A stretch of DNA of 64,000 bases from Ianthella basta (taxonomy: Eukaryota > Porifera > Demospongiae > Verongiida > Ianthellidae): contig OZ025890.1 in the NCBI GenBank assembly GCA_964019415.1, forward strand, positions 3,812,553 through 3,876,552. Reading direction: 5' to 3'. The translations under genes and the position numbers were made by a program. Below are positions 1-9,744 of this stretch, piece after piece; the first letter of the stretch is position 1; the number at the start of each line of letters is the position of its first letter. The notes below the pieces were generated by a model. The model did not search any database and had not been told where the DNA came from. It saw nothing but the letters and a program-made list of their open reading frames with translations.

Positions 1-682
1 AAGGCCTAATCGGGAAAAATGAATATTTGAAAAGCGCCAAATGATGAGAGCTTTAATATTGTGGCAAGCACATTTCCACCAAGCCATCCCACGCACCAGC
101 CTACATACGCATTTTGGCGCATTCCTTGTATGGCTTCACCCTAGTATTTTGTAACTTGTGCTGTATCTACAGTGGTTACTGCAAGTAACCACCTCCTCTA
201 AACACAAGATGAAAGACTGTGACTACACAAAATGTATGTCCATCTTGTGTCCTATTTAAGAAGTGCATCACATGCACACTGAACATGTTTCACCTGGATG
301 TGTATGTTCACAGAGTCCACTTTAGTGGTGCAGATAACTGTAACTAATTAAGCTGCCTTATACACACAGTGGACAGTGGTACAGGTGTATCTGTTGTCTG
401 TGCATTACTGTGTCTTGTTAACTGGCTAAAGTGTGAGAATGTTGGCATTCTCGTTCCTCCAGAGCACCTGATGTTGTTCTCTAGATCTGTGTATGTATGT
501 CATGCTTCATTTTATTTTCTACATGTGCCATCATGGAGGACTTGTGTACAGTACATCTGTTAACATGCTGTATCACACACCAGCAAAGGTGCATTAAAGG
601 ACTGGGAGGGGAGGGGAGTCCCCCTTACTTCATTTATGCATGCCCCACCCTCCCATCTTATACGATTGGAATCTCAGTTTAG
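1..682. other. Left edge, no gene recognised
   Basis: AT-rich sequence with only short, unsupported open frames. I see no exon with recognisable protein similarity, no RNA gene and no repeat unit shared with the rest of the window. Confidence 0.5.
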
Positions 683-683
683 C

Positions 684-716
684 ACACACACACACAGACA
701 CACACACACACACACA
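684..716. repeat. (CA)n microsatellite, 3' side of the retrotransposon
   Basis: Short (CA)n with one interruption. It directly abuts the poly(T) run that marks the 3' poly(A) end of the minus-strand retrotransposon. Together with the array at 4652-4762 it brackets the element, so the element sits inside a CA/TG array. Confidence 0.9.
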
Positions 717-3700
717 CTTTTTTTATTTTTTTTTTTTTTTTTTAAATTCACATTTCATTTACTCAACATCAGTACAGAGCAAAAGAAATGGTGTTGAGTT
801 TAAAACAGGTGATGCTCAGCATGCTGTGGAACACATGGCACATCAGTTAGTCCTGACCTCAACAACAATTGTGTATGATAGCTATAACCTACAGAGACTA
901 GCAATGACATTACATGTACGCTATGATACTGCTTGGAAAAAAAAAAATGTGTTACAGTGAATAATACCTTATGTGTTTAACTGCTGTATGATGAAAAACT
1001 TGCTGCGTTTCTCAGTGCCCAGATAGTGTATGAGCCACATAGCGCTGCTTGTATGAGTTGCTCTTGCACTTGATATCTTGTGGTTCTGTTGGTGTTCGTT
1101 AGGTTAAAGAGATAGTCTAGGCTTCGAACGTCTAGGAAGCCTCTGCTGCCAACCTGTATGGTATGCAGGCTTCCTGCAATACCTTTCTGCCTCACTACTT
1201 CTAGAAGGTGTAGATATTTGGCCTCCTTCCTGATTGCAGCGTCCTGGAAATTTCCTTCCCAGCAAACAGTGAGCTCAAAAATATGTATCCGATGATCATT
1301 CCAGACAATGATGTCTGGTCTTAGGTCGGTCAGTAGGTATTGGGGGATACGATAGTCTGTACCATCTAGGTCTGCCGTAACAGAAAACGAGGGTGGAATG
1401 TTGGCCTGCAGATGATGAAAAAGGATCAACAGGACCTTGTTGTGTCTGACATTGTATCGGCCTTGTTTGAGTGCAGTGGGACAGTTGTTCAGTACATGCA
1501 ATTGCGTCTGACGATGTTTGATGCTGTCACTGGAACATATGGGGCAGTGATTACTTTGGATCTTCTTCCAAAGGCAAAGGTTGCTATTGTGTGGGAGAGT
1601 GTCAGTAATGGCTTTCATGCCAAAAGCAAAAATGTTCTCAGGTAGTTTGGTTGTAGCTACTGTCCACTGATCATCTGCTTTGTTCTCTTGCTGTATGAGA
1701 TCCCTTTCTCTCTGTAAGCTTCGTGCATGGTGCAAGTGAGCTTGAGTGTCTGCCTCAAATACTTCAGTTGCTGCATGCTTGGAGATTTGCTTCCTGGATA
1801 GTTCTGGGTGTTGGGATACAATCTGGTTTGCTTCTACTGCAGCTAAGAATTTCTTTGCCATTCCTTTGTCATGATCACTCTGTCTTTGAGCTAGAAATCT
1901 GCAGCATGCATCTCGGGATGTCAGTAATCCAGTGTATCTGGTAACTTGTAGCTTCTTAAAAACTGTTGGCAAAGATGGCATCTCCAGGCCTCCTAATGAT
2001 CTTGGGAGATATAGCCGAGATGGGTCTGCACATCTTGGAAGCCCACTCCATATCTTTAGGTACTTCCTGGCTAGTGGCTCCAAAGTGCGTTCAACCCATG
2101 TTAGAGGAAGATCAGCTATGGTCAGTAACCAGTTAAGACGAGGGATCAGAGCTTCTTTGTAGATGCGTAACTTCTGTTGTCTGGTAAGGGGTGCTTCATG
2201 AACCCGAGTGAGGTACCTTTCTAGCTTAGACATCAAGTTAGATTTAATCTCTTCACTGTCAAAACGTGTGGTAATGGGAAGGCCAAGAAATTTGACCGCT
2301 TTGTCTGCTAGAAAAGGTAAGGGTTCCCCAGCCATTGCCAGTTTTGGGTCATATACCCTGCCTGTTTGACCTGTGATTGCCACCGCTACACATTTGTTCA
2401 CCTTTGCCTTCATTAAGGCCCACTCTAACCAACGTTGTGTAACGTCTAACATGGTCTGACAATTCTCTTTATTATTAGAAACAAGGCAAGTGTCATCGGC
2501 ATACTGTAAGGCTGGAATGACCACTGAGGAGCTGCTGAAACGATACCCTATGTGATGACATTGGGATTGGATGGTATCCAACAGTAGATTTATCACAACA
2601 TTGAAAATGGCAGCAGATAGGGGGTCACCTTGATAAACTCCAATCTGAAGATGAAAAGGATTTGATATCCATTGGTGTGTGGATACTACCGCGCAAAGAT
2701 TGGAATAAAGACTGCTCACAATGCGGATGAAATGTGCAGGGAGATGATAATGGTGTAGAGCATGAACTATCAGGTTATGATGTACGCTGCCATAAGCATT
2801 AGCTATATCCAACCAGCAAACATGTATATTCCGTTGGTTACGACGAGCATCTGTTAGAGCTGACCACAGTTTAAACTGGTGTTCAACACAACCAGGGACT
2901 CCATCTAAAAAGGCTTTCTGAACATCTTGATTGATGTAGTGGTTGCCAGTCATGAAAACCATCAGTCGTTTCTTTAGAATGGATGTGTAAAGTTTGCCTA
3001 TACACGATGTCAGGGCTATAGGTCGGAAAAGTGAAGGGTCAGCTGGATCACTTGCACTAGTGCTCTTTGGTAGTAATTTGATCACCGCCACCTGCCACGA
3101 TGTTGGAATAGTTCCAGTACACCAAGCCCTGTTGAAAATATGTACAAGAATTGGAACTATGGCTGGGCACATTTTGAAGACACGATAGCCAATCTGATCT
3201 AGCGGACTCGGTGTAGATGATGATCTAGATCTTCTAACAGCCTCTTCAATCTCTTCCACTTCAAATTCAGCTATGTTAAACACAACACCTGGATCTGGGG
3301 CTCTCGGAAGCCATGGGGGATCAACGAAGACATGAGGGGATGATGAGTACACACGGCTAAAATAGCTATGAGCTTCTTCCTTTGAGAAAGTAGGTTGGGT
3401 GGTCTCAACATTCTCATCGTCTAGAAGGCTTTTCGTAAACTTCCAAAAATTGTGATTGAACTTATTTCTGGTACTCGCTGCATTCCTTTCATCACTTCGA
3501 TCATTGGTCTCTTTCAAAAGTCTATTTAGTTCTCTTAAGCATTGATGGTAGCTCTTCGCGCATTCAGCTAATTCTTCTTTCGGTGCATTCCTTTTCTTTG
3601 CATTTCTAAAATCTCGTTTCAGCTTATTCTTCATCTCTCTCACTTTTTTGATAGTCCGGTTGTGTGGCTTTCTCCCTACTTTCTTTGTATGTGGTGGAAC

Positions 3701-4651
3701 CGTACCAAACTTTTGTGCCAGGTGATCGTACAAATCTGCTGATAGAATAGCATTCTTCTCCTCTACTGTATTGGCTGCATATACACGTGGGGCAATGTGA
3801 ACTTCAATGTGCTGATTAACCTCAAACCACTCATGCTTCTGTTGACAATTTGGTAATGATATCGCTGGTTTCAGATGAAAAGCTGGTAATTCACTTTGCT
3901 CAAACTCAGACTTTTGGAAAGTATTGTAAGACCATGTGTCTGTTATCTGTCCACTGTGCGATTGTTGCTGGGACTCTGCTGTAACAAACATCTTATTGGC
4001 CTTAGTCGAGCATGATGCATTCCTGCGAAGATGGAGGTCTAATCTGCTGAAGGACTGGTTACAATGAGGACATAAACTATGCACTGGTTGAGATGCCATT
4101 GGTTTAGTAACTTTACGCTGACTACCGTTATTCACTGCCAAGAAATCGTCATAAGGTCTACCTTTTCTCTCCTTACAGTACTGTAGATGTTTTCCTAAGA
4201 CTTTGAAAGTCTTGCTGCAAAATGGGCAGACAGATGATGTCTTCCGTAAATCGCCAGAATCTGACGATTGTTGTTTCATATTCACAGGTACGCGGGCATT
4301 AGGCAAGTTACTATAATCTGATCGTTGAGTGCGTGAGTTCGTTTGTCGCAGATGGTATCTGGTCCCACAGCTCTGACTGACGTCTGACAGTGACGGATCG
4401 GGCCTCAGATTAGCCCCAAGAGCTTGCGTGGTGTGGTGTGGATCACTTACTTTGCCCGCGGGAAACGCCCTACTTCTGCTGTTCCTAACGATGGACGGCT
4501 GATCTTCTGGCTTCCGTAGCTCGCTCATTCTTCACCGAGGTGTGTTGTACACGTCCTCAAACCATTCCTGCTGAGCGAAAAGCTACATAAGAGGAAGCCT
4601 AACTTGAGCCGTTTCCCGCCTTCGGGCCGCCATTTTTATGACGTCACACGT
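717..4651 (-). mobile_element. Full-length REL-type non-LTR retrotransposon (R2/NeSL-like) in a TG microsatellite
   Basis: Minus-strand element with a short 5' leader (about 4529-4651), one uninterrupted 1183-codon ORF (977-4528), a roughly 235-bp 3' UTR and a poly(A) tail, read as poly(T) at about 717-743 on the plus strand. The leader carries a TGACGTCA palindrome directly next to the (TG)n array and a small upstream ATG reading frame. Both outer boundaries are (CA)n. That fits target-primed insertion into a microsatellite, and a target-site duplication cannot be defined inside such a repeat. The undamaged ORF suggests a recent insertion. Confidence 0.85.
977..4528 (-). CDS. Retrotransposon polyprotein: zinc fingers + reverse transcriptase + restriction-like endonuclease
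   Basis: This 1183-aa single ORF is expected to nick target DNA and reverse-transcribe its own RNA at the nick. Visible domains in order are two C2H2 fingers (C101-C118 and C153-C173), a reverse transcriptase with motif A 'LDIANAYGSVHH' and catalytic YADD near residue 675, a C-x2-C-x12-H-x4-C knuckle starting near residue 993, and a PD-(D/E)XK-type nuclease core 'RPDIIVWND' near residue 1068 followed by 'HIFELTVCWE'. This order is that of the R2/NeSL/Hero group, whose members encode a restriction-like rather than an apurinic endonuclease. No stop or frameshift interrupts it. Clade assignment would need a phylogeny. The start is the first ATG of the open frame and could be internal. Confidence 0.92.
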   Translation of the reverse strand: MSELRKPEDQPSIVRNSRSRAFPAGKVSDPHHTTQALGANLRPDPSLSDVSQSCGTRYHLRQTNSRTQRSDYSNLPNARVPVNMKQQSSDSGDLRKTSSVCPFCSKTFKVLGKHLQYCKERKGRPYDDFLAVNNGSQRKVTKPMASQPVHSLCPHCNQSFSRLDLHLRRNASCSTKANKMFVTAESQQQSHSGQITDTWSYNTFQKSEFEQSELPAFHLKPAISLPNCQQKHEWFEVNQHIEVHIAPRVYAANTVEEKNAILSADLYDHLAQKFGTVPPHTKKVGRKPHNRTIKKVREMKNKLKRDFRNAKKRNAPKEELAECAKSYHQCLRELNRLLKETNDRSDERNAASTRNKFNHNFWKFTKSLLDDENVETTQPTFSKEEAHSYFSRVYSSSPHVFVDPPWLPRAPDPGVVFNIAEFEVEEIEEAVRRSRSSSTPSPLDQIGYRVFKMCPAIVPILVHIFNRAWCTGTIPTSWQVAVIKLLPKSTSASDPADPSLFRPIALTSCIGKLYTSILKKRLMVFMTGNHYINQDVQKAFLDGVPGCVEHQFKLWSALTDARRNQRNIHVCWLDIANAYGSVHHNLIVHALHHYHLPAHFIRIVSSLYSNLCAVVSTHQWISNPFHLQIGVYQGDPLSAAIFNVVINLLLDTIQSQCHHIGYRFSSSSVVIPALQYADDTCLVSNNKENCQTMLDVTQRWLEWALMKAKVNKCVAVAITGQTGRVYDPKLAMAGEPLPFLADKAVKFLGLPITTRFDSEEIKSNLMSKLERYLTRVHEAPLTRQQKLRIYKEALIPRLNWLLTIADLPLTWVERTLEPLARKYLKIWSGLPRCADPSRLYLPRSLGGLEMPSLPTVFKKLQVTRYTGLLTSRDACCRFLAQRQSDHDKGMAKKFLAAVEANQIVSQHPELSRKQISKHAATEVFEADTQAHLHHARSLQRERDLIQQENKADDQWTVATTKLPENIFAFGMKAITDTLPHNSNLCLWKKIQSNHCPICSSDSIKHRQTQLHVLNNCPTALKQGRYNVRHNKVLLILFHHLQANIPPSFSVTADLDGTDYRIPQYLLTDLRPDIIVWNDHRIHIFELTVCWEGNFQDAAIRKEAKYLHLLEVVRQKGIAGSLHTIQVGSRGFLDVRSLDYLFNLTNTNRTTRYQVQEQLIQAALCGSYTIWALRNAASFSSYSS

Positions 4652-4669
4652 CACACACACACACACACA

Positions 4670-4762
<93 letters not shown>
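4652..4762. repeat. (CA)n microsatellite, 5' side of the retrotransposon
   Basis: Roughly 110 bp of (CA)n, nearly pure, directly adjoining the 5' end of the retrotransposon leader. The His/Thr open frames over it are artefacts of the repeat. Confidence 0.97.
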
Positions 4763-4764
<2 letters not shown>

Positions 4765-5321
4765 CCCATTACTCTTTATTCATTGAGGATGTTGGGTGGG
4801 GTCTAGAATGGGAGTCTGCTGGAAGTAGGACAATTGATAATACCATGCGAGGGTAATTACGTATCAATCACCACGTCTATATAATTATACAACATTGCCT
4901 GGCTGTGCACAGACATACAATATTATATATGTGGTGATTGGTCAACCTTGCACCCAGACTCTGAATCATGAGTATTGATATTATCAACAGTCTGAACTGT
5001 CTGAACAGTCTGAACTTCCAGCAGATTCTTGGAACAAAAAAGAGGACATTAGACCCAGACAGTATTGTGCAACTTTCTAGGCAATATGAACACAAATCCA
5101 TATACAGATCTAAAACTGAAAACAATGTAGGGGCGTGGCATGTAATGCTCACCATATTCAGCATGCAAAAGTGTGTTGACACTTGAAAACATGTGGCCTG
5201 ACAAAGTCTTACAAAAAGCAATAATTATATGACTGAAAGAGAAAGTGAGATAACACAGTGTTGTGCTCTATGCCTGTTAACAACCAGTGACATGTACGAT
5301 TCTTCTTGTGGTGATGCTGAA
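4763..5321. other. Intergenic, nothing recognised
   Basis: AT-rich spacer between the microsatellite and the 3' end of the first receptor gene. It contains only a local imperfect repeat of 'gtctgaac' around 4990-5015. Confidence 0.5.
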
Positions 5322-6350
5322 TTATATTTCTGCAGATCCTACAATTGCAGAGCTGCTGTTCGGCGCCTGACTTGAGCTGGTCTCAGATCGACTTTTGCCC
5401 ACTTTGACCCCAACTTTGCAGGATTTGCACGTGGCAACCTCTTTAACTGCTTTGCCTACTGGCTTGAAGATGGCCATCATAAGCAGTGGGGTCGCAACCA
5501 CTGGGATGCAGAGGAAGACATATGTGAAACTCTTCAGTATCACGTATGCTGTTGGTGTGATCAAATCAGGGAGAACAAAATGAGCTGCAGGTAGTGCATT
5601 GGCAAAAAGGGTGACAAAATTCATGAGCATCAGCAGAACTGCAAATCGTATCATAGCCCTCTTCATGGTCGATTCTTCTGTAATAGTGTTCTTCCTGATG
5701 TGCACAACAGTGCATATCACCATGACAACAGCTAAGATGCGTGAAGGCATGTCTCCAAGAGCTAGGGACACTGCAATATGCGCATAGGATAGGCTGTTTA
5801 GTTCAGTGATACAGTTAACTCCGTCCAGGAAAGTTCCAATCCTGTATGCCGCAGTGAAGTACGGTGCAGCTGTAGCAATCTCTATCACCCACATGATGAC
5901 CAGTGCAGCACACAAGGGAAGCACTTTAATCTTCTTGGCTCCATGCTTGATGGTAATGAAAACTGTAACAGAGATGGTCATAAGTAGAAGGGTGCGCATC
6001 CCAATGCTGATATGCAAAAGGGCGTTGAACATGCGACAGGCATGCTCTGCTTCTTCCAAGTGGTGCACCAGGGCCAGCATTCGAGAGATGTTGAGCATGG
6101 CGAGTGCTGCTGTTGTAACTAACCCTGCTACAGCAATGTTGAAGAGGATGGGTCGAAGGGTGGCTAGCTTCTTCAGGTGCCTGTTGAAAAGGAGGGCTAC
6201 TATAACTATAGCATTGAGAGCACCTCCTGTGCTGCATACAAAGCCGAGAGCAACTCCATTGGCAGCAAAGTATCCTGGGACCCCAAGAACAGAGGCAAAG
6301 AGAATGTCGTCACTGGTGGAGTTCTCCACAGTGCTGTTCATGACATCCAT
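5322..6350 (-). CDS. Orphan seven-transmembrane receptor, copy 1
   Basis: Intronless frame of 342 aa from the ATG at 6350. The frame extends up to 6425, but the paralogue begins at the residue matching this internal Met, so I prefer 6350. An N-terminus rich in N-x-S/T sites (MNSTVENST) is followed by seven hydrophobic segments. A Cys at the start of TM3 (EHACRMF) and one in the second extracellular loop (VNCITEL) could form the usual disulfide. The end of TM3 reads TIKHG, so the class A DRY motif is absent, and TM7 ends in FKP without NPxxY. It is a plasma-membrane 7TM protein, probably G-protein coupled; the ligand is unknown. The Ser-rich C-tail could be phosphorylated. It is a tandem duplicate of the gene at 7727-8794. 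Confidence 0.8.
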   Translation of the reverse strand: MDVMNSTVENSTSDDILFASVLGVPGYFAANGVALGFVCSTGGALNAIVIVALLFNRHLKKLATLRPILFNIAVAGLVTTAALAMLNISRMLALVHHLEEAEHACRMFNALLHISIGMRTLLLMTISVTVFITIKHGAKKIKVLPLCAALVIMWVIEIATAAPYFTAAYRIGTFLDGVNCITELNSLSYAHIAVSLALGDMPSRILAVVMVICTVVHIRKNTITEESTMKRAMIRFAVLLMLMNFVTLFANALPAAHFVLPDLITPTAYVILKSFTYVFLCIPVVATPLLMMAIFKPVGKAVKEVATCKSCKVGVKVGKSRSETSSSQAPNSSSAIVGSAEI

Positions 6351-7726
6351 CTTACATTGGTACTTAAACTGAACTTGGTTGGCTGGCTGTAGTCTCTTTT
6401 CTTCAAGTAAACAACTACAGTTCAATTTATCACCTCATACTAGCATTACACAATAGAAACAGAAAATGTCAAACTGATACTTCTGAGGGAAGCTCCCAAA
6501 CGCCATAGTGCTCCACCATAAGATAAATGAAACTGGTCATGATTGTATCCAAACAATAAACTATTGTTTAGCCTCGTCCCCAGGCCCTTTTTACTTTTAT
6601 GTGACAATCTCCCAACCTCTATATAGCTATGTATAGGTGATTCAGTTCCAACAAACTTACTGAACTGCTGGTTTGGACATTGTTGTTCACCAAAAATGTC
6701 TTAACCTATAAATAGAATTCATACGAGTTGTTGTTGACAAGCAGTTTGAACTGTACATGCCATCCACATGCAGCAGACCTTCACTTGAAGGTACAACTAA
6801 AATACTCAGTCCCAAACTGTAGCAATTAAATTTGTGCACATGGAAGGAAGTCGAGAGATCTACAGTATATGAATTAGAATCCAATTCTTTGCCATTGACA
6901 TATCCCAAAGAAATAATCCCAGAGAGTTAATTGCCAGCTGTCTTCATTACCTCCAATGGCTATTCCACCAAAACTGTGCAGGTTTGGTGGAATTACAGTG
7001 GCAGCAAAAGTAATCAGGGCACTGATACCAGGAACCTAAGACACATAAAACATAACATAACATAAAAATGTGTGTACAATGTACATGTGTGAATACAACC
7101 CAAACTCCTGCCATGCCACACACACTCCAATTATCTGCCTTTGTCATCTGTACACCTTGCCATGGCTACATGGGTGCAGATAGCCTTATCAGTGGCAGTG
7201 AGTGTAGAATAATGGAGTACTATAGATACTCTCTATGCTATGAACTGCATGCATAAAGAAACCCAAGCCTTATGTAGGTATGTCATGTTTTGAGGATTAG
7301 ATAACTAATGCACAGTATTATAGAGTGCACTTTTTGTTCACTTACACATTTTCATCAACTATTACAGCCAAACATCTTGTCACTGTATAGACAAGATGGC
7401 ACTCAGTCCTGCATGATCAGTGGTGGATCGATACTTTGATTGTCATTGGGAAAGAGGTGGAGTATTTTGTTTGGGGTGTTGCTGCATGCTGATAAGAGGG
7501 TATCATCACCCAGCATTAATAGTGGATGTGGGTCAAAGCCAGACTATGTTGGTTTAGGAGTGGGTTGTGAGTCGTACACGTGTCTCAGTAGAGCATGTGT
7601 CCTTAATATGAGTTTAGCTATATAAGGAGGTGAAATGTTATGCACTTACATAATACAATATAAAAGTGTATCACATAAGTAGTGTAGTGGGTTACACACA
7701 TTGAGTATATGGAGAGTACAAATCAG
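6351..7726. other. Spacer between the receptor paralogues, nothing recognised
   Basis: AT-rich DNA with no exon-like similarity. Promoter elements of copy 1 should lie just above 6350, but none is diagnostic by eye. Confidence 0.45.
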
Positions 7727-8794
7727 CTAGACTGTTGATGCTGTAAATGCATGAGTGCTAGTGCTAGTATCATTGCTTTCTGTGTTCCGCATTCCATGTC
7801 CACCTGAAGTTTCACGTTGCTCAAGTGTGAGTTTGTATCTCTTGCCTAAGCATTTGAATGTAACAACTTCCTTCACCGCTTTGGCCACAGGCTTGAAAAT
7901 TATCATCATTAGCAAGGGGGTTGCAACAACAGGGAAACTGAGGAAGACATATGTTAGGATATTCAAAATAACGTATACATTCTTTGTAGCCAGATGTGGA
8001 GCAGTGTAGAGAAAGGCTGGCAGAGAATTGGCAAACAGGGTAATGAAGTTTGTAACCAGAAGCAAAGAGGCGAATCGCAGCATTGCCTTCTTGATGGATG
8101 CCTGTTCTGCAATAGTATTCTTCTTGATAAACATGACAGTGGCAATCACCATGATGATGATTACAGCACGCACAGGAACATCCACAGCACCAACAGATAG
8201 GCCTATGTGCACTTTAGCAAGAGTATGAGACGTATTCACTCTGCAGAGTATGCCATCTACAAAATATGAAGGTTCTCCCTTTATCCCATAGACTTCTGTG
8301 AAGTACGGGAAGGCCATGACTATTTGTGTCACCCATGTGATGACTAGAGCCACACACAGAAGATTAACTTTAATGCGTTTGTCTCCATAGCGTATGACAA
8401 TGTACACCACAACAGAGAGGGTCAGCAGCAGCAGTGTTCGCATGCCAATGCTGGTGTGCAGGAATGCCTGGTACACACGGCACATGTACGCTGCCTCTTC
8501 CAAGTGGTGCACCAGGGCCAGCATCCGAGAGATATTGAACATGGCAAGTGCTGCTGTTGTAACTAACCCTGCTACAGCAATGTTGAAGAGGATGAGTCGA
8601 AGGGTGGCTAGCTTCTTCAGGTGCCTGTTGAAAAGGAGTGCTACTATGATTACAGCATTGAGAGCTCCTCCTGTGCCACATACAAAGCTAAGAGCAAATC
8701 CATTGGCAGCAAAGTATCCCGGGACCCCAAGAACAGAGGCAAAGAGACTGTCGTCACCAGTGGAGTTCACCTCAGTGCTGTTCTTCTGATCCAT
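7727..8794 (-). CDS. Orphan seven-transmembrane receptor, copy 2
   Basis: Intronless 355-aa paralogue of the previous gene, same strand, beginning MDQKNSTEVNST. The N-terminus through TM3 is nearly identical to copy 1 (for example 'LFNIAVAGLVTTAALAM'), including at nucleotide level. From the TM3/loop region onward the two diverge strongly and the second extracellular loop is longer here (GIKGEPSYFVDGILCRV). TM3 ends VIRYG, again lacking DRY. The Cys before TM3 (YMCRVY) and in the loop (ILCRV) are kept. The C-terminal tail is Ser/Thr-rich. Family-level call only: 7TM, probably G-protein coupled. Confidence 0.8.
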   Translation of the reverse strand: MDQKNSTEVNSTGDDSLFASVLGVPGYFAANGFALSFVCGTGGALNAVIIVALLFNRHLKKLATLRLILFNIAVAGLVTTAALAMFNISRMLALVHHLEEAAYMCRVYQAFLHTSIGMRTLLLLTLSVVVYIVIRYGDKRIKVNLLCVALVITWVTQIVMAFPYFTEVYGIKGEPSYFVDGILCRVNTSHTLAKVHIGLSVGAVDVPVRAVIIIMVIATVMFIKKNTIAEQASIKKAMLRFASLLLVTNFITLFANSLPAFLYTAPHLATKNVYVILNILTYVFLSFPVVATPLLMMIIFKPVAKAVKEVVTFKCLGKRYKLTLEQRETSGGHGMRNTESNDTSTSTHAFTASTV

Positions 8795-9744
8795 CTTTTA
8801 GTGGTACTCGTGCTAAATTCTAGTTTTAAATATATAATCTCTTATCTTCAGTAAACAACACAGTGTGTGACCTTATATAGCATTACATTAGTTACAGAAA
8901 TGGCAAACTGATATTGTGTAATGGAGCTTTCTGAACACAGCATGCGTGTGTGTGGAGGGGGGAAGGGGGATCGAGGGACTTACTTAATACTGGAGCCTGT
9001 CCTCACTCCTGTGCTATATATAAATATGCAATTAACTACTACATGCACATACATTTTCATAACAGATGTCCAAAGGCACTACTGTACAATGAGCATTAAG
9101 TATGGTCCCTACATACAAGTATGTTGCACCATCTGATAGTCCTCCACCCTTGAAGGTGGGGACGATGGATGCTTCGCTGTGTAACAGCCTTTACTTGTTT
9201 CTGTCCTTTTATGTCATCCCTACATCTAGTCGCGCGGCGTGTGACCCCTCCGCGCACGGAAGGGTCAGGTCAAGTCTAATACATCGACTTGTGCAACCCG
9301 CAACAATATAGTTGTTCCCTTGACGACTATTATGAAAGATCAGGTAAGCATCTATTGTATGAATAATTGCTGTTACTTGGAAGCTTGAGCTATTTAGTAT
9401 TTTGTTACCTGTAGCTAGATAGTCTATATCAAATATTGTCTAGCTAACTAGCTAATAAAAGTTCTGCTGTCCTTGTTACCTCGACGCAAGCAAGGCACAG
9501 CGATGAAATAGCTGTGATTGGGCCTTTCGACCCGTGTATACCGGTATATATATACATGTTACGTGCAAACCTCTAAACTGCGCACAGCTGCAATCAATAC
9601 ATGGTGAGCAATGATATACAAACATTTTGCAATAATTACATTCCACATCTCATAACTGTTACTTAAGTAAAATACACATAATTAATGCTGTCCTATGCCA
9701 AACACTGTCCTGCACAACAAGAGCTAGAAAGGTATACATAGGCG
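8795..9744. other. Intergenic with a short dispersed repeat
   Basis: No gene seen. About 85 bp at roughly 9148-9230 resemble 60725-60810 in the same orientation, sharing 'tagggaca/gggacgatgg' and 'ccctacatct', so this is probably a dispersed repeat fragment. Confidence 0.4.

Noticed and set aside
5806-6372. 188-codon plus-strand frame opposite receptor copy 1, and a similar one at 8394-8789
   Set aside because: Antisense shadows of the receptor genes; hydrophobic codon composition leaves the other strand open.
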